Source of the DNA: Phorcus lineatus
Taxonomy: Eukaryota; Mollusca; Gastropoda; Trochida; Trochidae
DNA: 64,000 bases
Reading direction: 5' to 3'
NCBI GenBank assembly: GCA_921293015.1
Contig: OV121090.1
Span: 806,001 to 870,000 of the forward strand
Made by a program: the position numbers and the translations under genes. Positions 26,969 through 39,986 of the stretch are shown here, one piece after another. Below the pieces are notes generated by a model that had not been told where the DNA came from, searched no databases, and was given only the letters and a program-made list of their open reading frames with translations. How positions within the stretch are numbered: the first letter of the stretch is position 1; every line of letters starts with the position of its first letter.

Positions 26969-29900
26969 GTAAGTATAGTTTTATGAAAATGTTCTATCTG
27001 TCGTTATTTTGACATTTAAGCACAGGCTTATTGTGTACAAGTTTACGGCTATCTCAAAATGTAAACAACATTGAATAATACTTTATAAACACATGTGTAA
27101 ACTTCATCAGAGAATTAACAATATTGAACATTCAACATTGTTTCTTTATATTTGTATTTACGGATTTCAAAATTGAACATATTCGCCGTGTCTTTATGAA
27201 TATATTTAAAATGGCGTGAGTAACACGATAACCCGACAACAGGAAAATGTAGCTGTTTGGTTAAGACAACAGATAAACAAGTACTACGTGGTTGTCTATC
27301 AGTGTCTTATCGCCCTTAGTCATATCAGCTCAGCTCAAAGATACGATCAAATACGGCGGGCGTAGGGTGTGTAAAACACCATTGACTGTATGTTACGCAG
27401 AAAAGATAAACACACGGGTAACAGAAACTCAAATTGGCAAAAGCCATTGCCAGACCTACCATACAAACTGCAAACAAATCTTCAAAACTGATTACAAACC
27501 ATCTCAAACAAACAAAAAATTGTGTCGGGAGGGAGGGTATAAATCTAGTTTCGGGGGGTTTGAATTCCAATTTTGGTGATTTGTGTTCTGTTTAGAGTAT
27601 TTGTAATCAGTTTTGAAATGTTTTGGCCTTTGCATAAAGATCTGATTACCTTGTGAACGTTCAATTGTCTGTCTATTTCGCGTAGCTATAACGTATGTAT
27701 GCATTGCTAATCATTATCAAATAAGGAAACGTGTGCCTACCTGGAGAAACTCTGTGGATTCCGGTCATATAGGGAAGAAAATCAATTACCATCAACTCAA
27801 GAGAAGTATGGAAATGCAATGGAAAGCGTTCTTGCGATTGAACCTCTCCCAAACTCCTTTAAGAATAGTTTATGCAGACAAATCACTGTGCTTTATTGTC
27901 ACATGTTGATGTAATTGTATTGTGTTTCTTAGCAAAAAACCCTATATAATTCGAGAAATGCTTTCCTTGATTTCTGATCATGATATTGCCAGTACTTTTC
28001 TACATAGAAATACTACATAGGAAAACCATATTAAATATTGTCATTGGAACATATGCTCTTGCGATTTCGATCTAATCAAGGATTATGATATAAAGATTTG
28101 AAACACTATGCCTTTTAGCAGGCACTGATATGATAAGGTTTTCTAGATCTTCTTACTTATAGGACTTGATTTTGCACCAAATTTTCCATCGAATATAAGA
28201 TAAAGATAGTCGCTGCCACTCCAGAAACTTCCCAACATTTGCTATTGCACATTATTAGGATTTATTGAATTTTCGACCTACAACTCTACTTAAAACAAGT
28301 TGATACATTTTGTCAGTGTATTCAAATCTAAATTCTTTGGTGTCATATATTGTTGAAAAGAAAATCCTATTGCAAAGCACAGTGCATAGCGGAATATATC
28401 ATTATATCGGCAAAACCGCCTCAGTTTTGATTGTGTGATTTTATGGTCTAAATGAACAACAAGTAACAGGGTTTTTTTTACGCTTTGTGGATTTCTGCAG
28501 ACTATATGACAGAGATGTGTGGCGGTGAGGTGGATATGGTGGCGGGAAATCTCACGTGGGGCCGGCTGAGACTAAACCGGAAGCAGTCAACTTACTCGAA
28601 CAGCATTGACTGCTGGGTACACATCCGGGCACCGGCTAAACGTAGCCTCATGGTTCATCTACTGCGCATGCACATACCACAGGTCAACGACTGTGACGAG
28701 GACTTTGTGCAGATATTTGACGGTTCTAAAGGTGACGAGAGTTGTATACAATGATACATGTAAATCGGGTTCATCTTCTATATCATGAAAATTGAAAGAT
28801 AAATTTGTACTAGAAAAAGTCATAAAAACAGTAAAAGCCAATGTACAACCGTTTTCTTGTTAATGGATTACAATTCAAAATTCTTAAGAAAAATTGGATT
28901 TGTTAGTTATGAGAATAAAATTTTAAAGTATACTTTTTAACCTTTTAACCCTTTCAGTCATGTCCATGTTTAATATGACATAAGATGAGTTCTCAAGCAG
29001 TGAAGGGTTTACTTGAAGATCACAAAACACATTGAACTGGCTTTGGAAATAAAGTTGTTTTCTTGTCATCCAGATCTCCAGTCAGGAGTAATTTTCGCCT
29101 TTCGATGGCTATATATTGTCATTTTGGCCAAACTGCAAACTTATGATTCAAATGATTCTACCCAGCCCTGTCCTCCAAGCTGTGTGGCGAGACTGCTCCC
29201 GAGGTGCATCTCCACGCCGCCAGCCGGAACATCAGTGTTCACATGCACAGTAAGACAGTAGACGAACACCGCGACTTTCAGCTCATGTTCACCGCTTTCC
29301 ATACAGGTGCAGTAATGTATACATTCTCATTACAACCGAAAAAGTCGGTTCACGTATAAACATCTCTGAAGAAACTCCTCTTAACCATATTTCAAACATT
29401 AGATTATTGAGCCTTTGCTTGAGATTGGAACTCTAGTTAAACTACAGTTCGGGGACCTACAAAAGGCTTCCTATTCCTCTTTTTTGGCAACTGTGACATG
29501 ACGAAGAAGCTGACAATGAAATTGTTATGATAACTCTTCCCGTTCCACCTCCAGGTCCTTGCGAAGCGGGCGAGTTAACGTGTAACAACGGCCACTGTAT
29601 AGACGGTTCTCTCTTCTGTAACGGCTACAACAACTGCGGAGACAGCTCCGACGACTGTTCTGATAATTTCGTCACCATTGTCGTCGTGTTGGTTGTCATC
29701 GTTGTCGTCATTATCGTCGTTGTCGTTGTAATCTTGATTTTGCGCCGCCGATTGCGACATAAAAGAGGTCAAAGGACAACGGTAAATTATTTTCAAAATT
29801 ATTAACTGAAAAATGGGTCCAAAATAACGTTTTTGATTGTACAGTCGTGAGATGGTTGTATTTTTACAGTTATTTCATCATGATATTTACTAAAAATTAT

Positions 29901-30069
29901 TAAAGCTTCAAATTGTATTAGATATTAGATAATATCCGGTAGGCCTATACCAAATACTAATGACCCACCGTGCATATCTCATAATTAAATCTCAATATCC
30001 AATTCCTTGCAGGCTGCATCGAAACTAGAATTTGAAAAAGTAAACCAAGAAGAAAAGGAAGACAATTAA
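26872..30069 (+). CDS. Gene B: CUB-LDLa single-pass membrane protein
   Basis: Exons 26872-26968, 28501-28731, 29166-29306, 29555-29781 and 30013-30069 give 250 aa, with intron phases 1,1,1,0. Residues 1-27 are a signal peptide. CUB is at about 39-154 with four cysteines (MCGG Cys39, [10 protein letters not shown] Cys70, [13 protein letters not shown] Cys97, KLCGETAP Cys116) and ends FQLMFTAF. LDLa spans 159-191 with six cysteines and an intact acidic box (GDSSDDC). The helix at about 195-219 is almost all Val/Ile. The tail is basic near the membrane ([11 protein letters not shown]) and acidic at the end (VNQEEKEDN). A canonical AATAAA lies 25 bp after the stop. Domain order resembles a one-CUB Neto protein; function is not known. 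Gene A is the divergent paralogue. Confidence 0.88.
27481..27617. repeat. Short inverted repeat in gene B intron 1
   Basis: TTCAAAACTGATTACAAA at 27481-27498 is inverted exactly at 27600-27617. No TIR-type element boundary was recognised. Confidence 0.7.
29555..29781 (+). CDS. Gene B exon 4: LDLa repeat and Val/Ile helix
   Basis: Acceptor CCACCTCCAG, donor GTAAAT. LDLa is spaced C-x6-C-x4-C-x6-C-x5-C-x6-C with the calcium-type DSSDD box. The transmembrane stretch is encoded by a near-simple GTC/GTT/GTN run at about 29672-29730, as if built from a trinucleotide repeat. Confidence 0.9.
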
Positions 30070-30093
30070 AACGGGACGAGGCAGTAAATGACG

Positions 30094-30099
30094 AATAAA
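30094..30099 (+). terminator. Polyadenylation signal of gene B
   Basis: AATAAA, 25 bp after the stop codon. Confidence 0.6.
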
Positions 30100-32640
<2,541 letters not shown>

Positions 32641-32664
32641 GAAATGATACACATTCAATGGCCA

Positions 32665-32670
32665 TTTATT
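32665..32670 (-). terminator. Polyadenylation signal of gene C
   Basis: AATAAA (plus strand TTTATT) begins only 3 nt after the TGA, so the 3' UTR would be very short. Confidence 0.5.
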
Positions 32671-32672
32671 CC

Positions 32673-35600
32673 TCAGTGTTGCGAGCAGAGCCCGCAGTGG
32701 TGTGCGCAGTACTGTCTAGCCCATTTCCTGATCCCTGGCTCGTCCGTGCAGGCGTAGGGGAAGGCGCTGCAGTTGTGCAGGACGTTGCCACAGGGCCGGG
32801 GGGACGGGGTAGGCGAGGTGGTGAGGGTCACTGCTGTCGGCATCTGCTCGAAGGGGACATATATATCCGCTGAGGGCAGAAACAGTATTATTTAAACATA
32901 AACAATGACCGTCGAAATGTTGCGTATAAAGACTGGATGACATATTCAAAGTAATATATACAAAATATATACAGATATAATAGGATTTTTGTGTGGGCGG
33001 CGTGCGCCCTATGGGTGTCACAAGAACAAGTACAGGTTCGCACCAACCCCTCCCCCTGTAGATCCGCCAATGCCCTGTAGTCATTGAATTAAATGCGACA
33101 TTTTTATGTAGATCGGCTCAAAGGGGACATACATGTTCCGTGATAGCTAGTATAAACAGAACAACTTAAAAATATCGCATTTACAAAGAGGCCTATATGG
33201 CGTCAACTGATTGTAGAAACATTACTAGTAACATGACGTCAACATTTACATATAGGACAAAATTAATGCGCATTATTGAAACATAACAAGTTAAATAACA
33301 TCGACATTTAGAAAATTAAAGGGCCACAGAGTATGTTGTTGGAGTCAAATATGCCAACCTTCATAAATAGTGTTATTTTATTGAGAAGTGGTGGTTGTTT
33401 CCAAAAATTATCATCATATTAATTACGACTTTCAATTGGGGAATTGGGGAGATAAAGGTGCGAGTTAAGTAGGCGATTTGAACTTAATTGAGGACATATG
33501 GTAATTTGGCTCTTATTTCAAGAACATAAAAAATCCTAAAACATACTCTGTGTTACTTAAAGGGCAAAAGTTTACTGAGAGATTTCGTTGTAGGTACTAG
33601 TAGCGGGGTTCATAATCAACGTTGCATGCAAAATATATTTACTTTATTCCGCACAATATTTATTTTAAAATGGAGAGTCGTCTTCTGCCACTTACTTCCA
33701 TTGACCTTGGTGCGACAAAGCATCCGAATACAGCACCCTACCGGCATCGGCTCGCAGTTGCTCGGGTAGTGGGATGGCAGATTTATACCCGCGCACCTGT
33801 CGCACATTTGAGGTGAGAAAACTTAGTAAAAAGTAAAGCATCTTGTCATATAAGATATGTCGAAGTCTCGGTGGCCGAATAGACAAGGTCAGTGCTGATG
33901 GTTGTTTGAGACCAGCAAACGATCTAGTCTAGCTATCTTGTTTACGACACATAGTATGTTCCCAATTTAAACAATGATATAAGCATATAAGTAAATAAGG
34001 TGAACGACGACTTACGTCACAATACGTGGTTTGGTTTGGGACTCGCTTATGAGCTAGCAAGAGGTACACATTCTTCATAAATACAAGAGAAGGTTTTTCA
34101 TGATTTTATTACAAAAACAATTAAAGCATCTTACATCCACTGACAGTTCTCATTCTTAAACTACCTCCATATCATAACGCCCCTATACTTACTCTACTTC
34201 CCTATACATTACCTAAACTTTATCCTTGCCTTCCATCAACACTGTCGAAGCCCCTGACTTATTTTGCGCTGGTGCCGATGTCTTTCTGAACTGTCCAACT
34301 TTTCTTGTCCCAACTCCCCGAAATAATCTTGCACCTTTTTAACCCATCTTGTCATTAATCATCTTCTGGGTGTGTTTTACTCTTGACCAATCATATTCTC
34401 TATTTCCTCTTATGACAACAGTCACTCAACAGTGCTGTTTTAACCTATGACCTCTCCCTACGTCCTTTGCCCGGTTACCTCTGTACTATAACCCTTATGA
34501 CATCGCTAATTACTTTCTATTAGTTCATCCAATTTCGGACAACTGTTCAGTTATTCATAGTTTCACGATACTGCTTTGTTTTCTCTCTCTTCAATTCTAC
34601 TTGTCTCGTAGTATTGGACATCTGAAATGACTTAAGCCAAATGTTCCAATGAATAATCTTGAACAAAATGCGTTCCATACGTCTACCCTTACCCAAAAAT
34701 TCATTTCATCTTCGTGTTTCGCCTATTTAATAACCCAATGTCACGTGTTGTACTGCACTTAATGTCCTTTGCTCTTTTGGATTCTTTTTTCTCCACATTT
34801 GCTACTTTCAAATAATATCTCTCTGTAAAAACCTTATTTTAAATATACTGAATGTTTCCCCATAAACGCCTATTCTAACATATTCTCAAACTCTCTACAT
34901 GACACTAATCGATTTATAGTTACTTTAACTTATGAATATATATTACAAGCAAACTTTCTGTGATAAAAATGAAACTGAATGAAGAGACACATACAGGGAT
35001 TAACTTCATTATTACTCAAAAAAAACAAATCAATAATCGCAAATATACTTTTTTTTGTGAATAATGGCCAAAGGAACTTAACATAAAAAGAAAACCAGTA
35101 TCAGTTTACAATAATGAAATTTAAAAAATTCTATTATATAATGACATGGTTATTGTTGCCATAATTTTGTAAGTTTCTGATTATCTCGTACTAATATTAT
35201 GATAATGAACAATAAAATTTTTCGGAAATCCTTGAAATATGCTCACGGGTGTATGCACGTGTAGTGGCCTTTAACGCCGTCGACGCACGTGCAGTTGTAT
35301 TTACATCCATCCTGCCACTTCTCCCCCTCAACATACTCCTTCCCCGCGTAGTAGCAGAAATTGTTCTTCCTGTTGTCGTCTGCAAGGGCATAGCCTATTC
35401 AAAAATCTTAGCTCAAAAAGTCCAACGCTCCTAGCCAAAACATCGCTTGTCTTTGTTTTTAAAAAAAAACATTATGGGATATGATATTATAACGTTTTTT
35501 TATACTTCATTCCTGGTTTTTGATATTCATGATTAATGCAATATGTCAATATGATTCGAATTTAATGACATTTCCCTATTAACTGCTTCAATCTTAAGAG

Positions 35601-38600
35601 CCACTCTGTGATAACATATTATTTACCTTTGATACGAACCTAAATGTCATATGTGGTGATATAAAATCAAAACGACATATATATGAGAAATACTGTTTTT
35701 CCATGAAAATCTAAAAACAGCCTTATAAATGCACATAGGTGTAGATATCACGTCCAATATACATGGATACTAATTATATAACCTAACAAGATCATAATTG
35801 CGACGTTCTATCTACATATTGTCACTGTGTAAAAAAACAAAAAGCTTTAAAATGTGTTTTTTTGGTAACAGTCGAAACATCGCGATCAAATGACACCATT
35901 GATTAAGTTTGGCATATATGACTCCAACAAATCACGGAGTGGCTCTTTAAAGATATGTAAAATTTAGGCACTCACACGTTGAACGTTGATCTTTTTTAAT
36001 CGTAGTGGTTGCGGGTGAGGTCGTACTGGTCTCGAGGAGATCTGAAGCGAAGAAACATGAAAGCATGGAAATGTATTATATTTAAGTATTGGTTTCAAAT
36101 ACGTTCGTTTCATATATGTAATCTATGGGTCGGAGACGAACATAGACTTTCATTCAGTGATGAACGGACGGTAGTGACCATGAATCTAGAAATCTGTACA
36201 AGTCCTTAACAGCAACTTTTGAGACATTTTACAGGTGCTTCCGTTGAAATTATATTCATCTTCTTCATCAAAAGCAAATAAAGAAATGAGAAAATGTATA
36301 CTCGTCGGTGGTAAAATGACGTCTTGTTTTCAATGTTATGTTGCTCAGAGGAGTTACTGGCATGTCAAGACCCTTTGTGAGGTTGGCAATACAGCGTAGG
36401 CCTAATGGGACTCATGGGCACGTGTATAAGCACGATCAGGAGTAGGAAGTGCGTTACAGATTAGCTATCATACTAGAGCGACACAGGCTGTACACACCCC
36501 ATTGGAGAAAATGATTCTGTCGTGACAATATAGTGATGATAACATATGACATCAATTTCAGTTACATTTATCAAATACCATTACGTTTTGAATTTAGAGA
36601 GAAAATATCCTTGTGGATCCTGAAGGACAAGTTATTTGTAAACTCCACAATGAGTTGTAATTATGTCATAAAATGTTATTCACAGATCTTATTTTGAAGA
36701 CCGAAGTGCTGAGTTAGTCTCAAGTTCTGTATAGTAACATTGCCTTGTGGCCTTTCTGTTATGCCTGATTGTTTTGTCATTGGGTGCCTCCTATCCGCTA
36801 ACCAACCAATGAAAAAGCTTAAACTCAAGCAATATTTGCAATTTCAGAAGTACGACCAAAGATCGTCCGCATGCTTTAAATAGATATGAGTAACCCGTCG
36901 GAAGCTAATACGAGACAGACAGTGAGGAGACAGGGGTAGTAGAATCGATAAAAATACCCTGATATAGCAAAATGGCTTACGACTACTAGTGCTTTTATAA
37001 CATCGAAAATTTAGCCACCGGTTATTCTTACATATCTTCATTTTAGCATAAAATAAAACAACATGCTGTACATACGACACACGCCGCAGTAGTAGGGACA
37101 GTACATCTTCACCCACTTCAACAGCGGGCCCTTCGTTGAACAAGCGTTAGAGTACGAACTGCAACTCGATATCTTATCCCTGCAGAGCTCTGAAAATAGC
37201 ATTACATGACATTGCCATTATGTCATTTTTGTTCTTTACAATGTCAGTTTTCTTAAAGTTATGTAAACTTGTGAAACAAAAACAGTTATCTTATTGAAAT
37301 ATTGCTATCTTCACTGTTAAGAAAATTTGCAGGATTGTCAAATCATCTGTCATGCGGTTATTTAGTTGTTTAATCACTATGAACATTGATTTAAAAGGAC
37401 AGTCCTAAAGGGATATTTTGGTGGAAACGAAATTCAAGGAGACATCATTGTTTATCCATATATATTATATGTACACAATTATAACTTCACTGCTGAAACA
37501 TGTTACCCAGAGCAACATTTTGATTGCCGATTAAGATATGACAACGTTGTAAATAGGAGGGTCTTGTCTCGGCATGATTAGTCTTATCATAAAACATTCG
37601 TAAATGTGTAAATTTTCTGCCCATGAATATAATTATTTTAATAATGTCTTAAAATTTATGAAAGTAAAGCGCCCTCTATCATCTCATTCCCCCTCCAAAA
37701 ACAACATGGCGGACCGATTGCCGATAGGACAGATTCTTTGAAGACTATGTCCACGTACGGGAAGCTCCACACCCATACGCCGCCAGCACAGCTGTGAAGA
37801 AAAGAAATGGTAGAAGACTGTATGATAGAAAAACTCACATTTATCTAATTGTTAGAATTTCTTGAGCGAGGGTTAGTGATATTCCGATAAGTAGACACGT
37901 GTGTCATGAAGAATTCATAAAAAAAAAAATAAAAAAATAAAAAAAATTCTACCGAAGTTGTGTAATTAAAGAAATACACAGAAATCTATATACACTGAAC
38001 AAAAGATGTTAAGGACCATCACCTTGACGGTACCAGGATAGCTGTAAATGGATACGAAAAAATTCAAAATTATTAATGGAGACAGCAGAGGTTGTTTAAA
38101 GGGACACTCCTTGTTTTTCATGACAGTTCCCTAGGCTTTGATATTTCTGTTAAAATACAATTGATGATGATATCAATTATAATATCACGTATTAATACCC
38201 AAATGACAAATGATATGACAATTATTAGTTTCAATGAAAATCGAACAACATATTTATACAATGCATATGTACAGAAGTCAAAATAATCGTTTTCAGTATT
38301 TGTTAGTATTTCTAGATAAGATGACATCATTCATATCTTTAAAACTACATGTAATGATCCGTCATAATAACAGACTTCGGAACGTATAAAATTACAGCTA
38401 GTTTGAACTAGACTGAACAACACACGGAGTGTTTCTTTAATGACTAACTATCATTTTGTTTACTGCTTTGTGAAAGGAGGCAAAGATTTAGACCAGACAA
38501 ACTTGATTGAAAATTATATGGTTTGTCAACAAAGTCTGTATATTTCAGTCACCATTTACGATCGTGCACAACAAGAAGGCGAAATTTTCCGTTAGAAATT

Positions 38601-38986
38601 CTAAGACACAGTCTTTAGGTTCGGACATTTTGGATTCCTTGTTATATTGACAATGCATTATTTTGTTACGAGCCCGAGGAGTAAGAATGTGTTTACATTC
38701 CTGACAATATTCGAATAGACTTCTTCACATTCAACCACAATCACGAAGTTACGTATTTTTTTGTCAGACGTAACATGACAACTTAATCATCAACATACCT
38801 AAACAGTTCGTTCCCTGTACTATTCCACTAACTACTCCACTTACAGTTGAAAATGTTGAAATTAATTGCGCATTTTGCATGTCTGGAAGTGAATTCTCCT
38901 ATTGAGTGGTGATTCATTCATAGACTAAAGTAGTTCTTAGTAGTATTTACTTATGACTTACCGAGTATCACAATTGCATATTCCAT
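32673..38986 (-). CDS. Gene C: secreted ShKT-VWC-ShKT protein
   Basis: Seven exons on the minus strand: 38986-38962, 37791-37759, 37189-37076, 36041-35976, 35379-35247, 33796-33696, 32869-32673. Phases are 1,1,1,1,2,1 and every junction is AG/GT. The product is 222 aa: signal peptide 1-18, ShKT domain 22-57, Thr/Ser linker 58-79, VWC domain about 88-150 split over two exons, Thr/Pro linker, second ShKT domain 184-219. Both ShKT domains have six cysteines with identical spacing (6,6,13,3,2) and a Trp. The VWC shows CYYAGKEYVEGEKWQDGC, CTCVDG and VGCCIRMLC. ShKT modules occur in matrix proteins, metalloproteases and cnidarian peptides, so they do not imply a toxin. An extracellular-matrix or secreted signalling role is inference. 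AATAAA overlaps the stop region at 32670-32665. Confidence 0.88.
33316..33562. mobile_element. MITE-like element in gene C intron 6
   Basis: Termini TTAAAGGGCCACAGAGTATG and CATACTCTGTGTTACTTAAA are imperfect inverted repeats. The internal GTTGGAGTCAAATATGCCAA resembles GTTGGAGTCATATATGCCAA of the 25.9-kb element. Confidence 0.7.
33855..33930 (+). repeat. Decayed tRNA-like SINE head
   Basis: TGGCCGAATAGACAAGG resembles an A box and GTTTGAGACCAGC a B box of a Ser/Leu-type tRNA. It does not fold as a functional tRNA by eye. It lies in gene C intron 5. Confidence 0.3.
33931..35246. other. Gene C intron 5, gene-free
   Basis: Pyrimidine-rich at 34140-34800, AT-rich after that; no gene or clear element. 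Confidence 0.4.
35594..35950. mobile_element. MITE-like element in gene C intron 4
   Basis: Reverse-oriented relative of the 25.9-kb element: starts CTTAAGAGCCACTCTGTGA, ends TCACGGAGTGGCTCTTTAA and shares long internal stretches (ACCTTTGATACGAACCTAAA, TTTGGCATATATGACTCCAA). It ends 25 nt from the donor of exon 4. Confidence 0.85.
36045..37070. other. Gene C intron 3, gene-free
   Basis: No coding or repeat structure recognised. Confidence 0.35.
37391..37575. mobile_element. MITE-like fragment in gene C intron 2-side sequence
   Basis: GGACAGTCCTAAAGGGATAT...GAAACGAAATTCAAGG matches, in inverse orientation, the element at 40798-40977 (GAATTTCGTTTC...GCACTGTCC). Confidence 0.6.
37759..37791 (-). 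CDS. Gene C exon 2: 33-nt microexon completing the signal peptide
   Basis: Encodes AVLAAYGCGAS plus split codons, joining MEYAIVIL of exon 1 to the first ShKT domain. Acceptor CTTCTTCACAG, donor GTACGT, both phase 1. Without it exon 1 would reach the ShKT exon in frame but with a truncated hydrophobic core, so the exon is functionally sensible. Confidence 0.75.
38096..38440. mobile_element. MITE-like element in gene C intron 1
   Basis: Termini TTTAAAGGGACACTCCTTGT and ACACACGGAGTGTTTCTTTAA-like inverted repeats; AT-rich interior with no coding. Confidence 0.7.
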
Positions 38987-39283
38987 GGTGTCCAATGTAA
39001 CACAAACGAGTTCCAACAATCGACTTATATACGGAATTCGAGATAAGTTTCCGCCAACGTTCCTATCCACGTTTTGGAACGGTCAACATTTTTTTAAATT
39101 GACGATTGCTATTATTATTTGGCAGTTTATTGAATTACATGCATAACGTTTTAATAAACTCATATAGGCCTATAGCCTTGATTACATTGTAGGCGTTAAT
39201 ATTCGTATATTTTTGACGTTGGTTATGTATGTTTTATGTTACTTTGGGTTTTTTTTAAACTAACATAACTTCCTTTTCAAATA

Positions 39284-39554
39284 AAAAGGAAACCACACAA
39301 TTTGATTAATGTTGATGACAATGAAATTGTTTTTGTTTATTCAAACTTCCCCGATCCTACCCCTATATATGAGGATGCATTTAACAGCACGAACGGCAGA
39401 TGCTTCCCCTCTTAAAACGCGTCAGATGTGTCCCCTTTACAGAACAATGGAAATGAAAGTTCAACGCAACCTGTCGCTCAACCAAATTAGATGTCCCCCA
39501 AGTAGATCAGGCCAGTTTAGATATAGACGATTCTCAATCCTACAAGTACAATAA
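39284..39554 (+). pseudogene. Degraded coding tail, family unknown
   Basis: One frame reads KPHNLINVDDNEIVFVYSNF then PDPTPIYEDAFNSTNGRCFPS to a stop. After it come QNNGNESSTQPVAQPN and, in another frame, LDVPQVDQASLDIDDSQSYK to a TAA. The polar, Tyr/Asp-rich composition is that of a cytoplasmic tail of a receptor, broken by a stop and a frameshift. It lies between the divergent starts of genes C and D. This could be chance; no family was recognised. Confidence 0.35.
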
Positions 39555-39986
39555 TTAAAGTCGAGTAGTTAACTAAACGTCTGTTACACTCTCAAACTAC
39601 CGATAGAAGATAGCAAGCAGTGATAACAACTGACCCCACTCGCGAGGAAATGCGACAGCTGACTATACCCTCGTTTTTGAGGGTTTAACTCGGAAGAAAC
39701 AGTGCGCATGCGTGACGACATTGACATTGCTGAAATTGATTCTTTACCAACAGTCGTTTCGATCGTGTTGGTGAGATTAACAACATAGCACACGCGACAG
39801 ATCCAACGGTAATGCGTGGCTAGGGGAAATGTGGACAGTTTCTCTCGTCAGATCCCACAACACCAAACAGATCGCAGGACAGGTCATTTAAATCCGGACA
39901 TTACTGCATACGGAGCTCAGTTTACCAGGCAGCATTCTCTAGGATTCTCTCATTTGTGTTCTTCTATGATTTGATATCAAACCAAA

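Noticed and set aside
27292-27579. Overlapping ORFs in gene B intron 1
   Set aside because: Both strands open by chance; no domain, and they are spliced out in the gene B model.
32673-32869. Calling gene C a toxin because of its ShKT domains
   Set aside because: ShKT modules are widespread in non-toxin secreted proteins, and the VWC domain and linkers point to a matrix or signalling protein.
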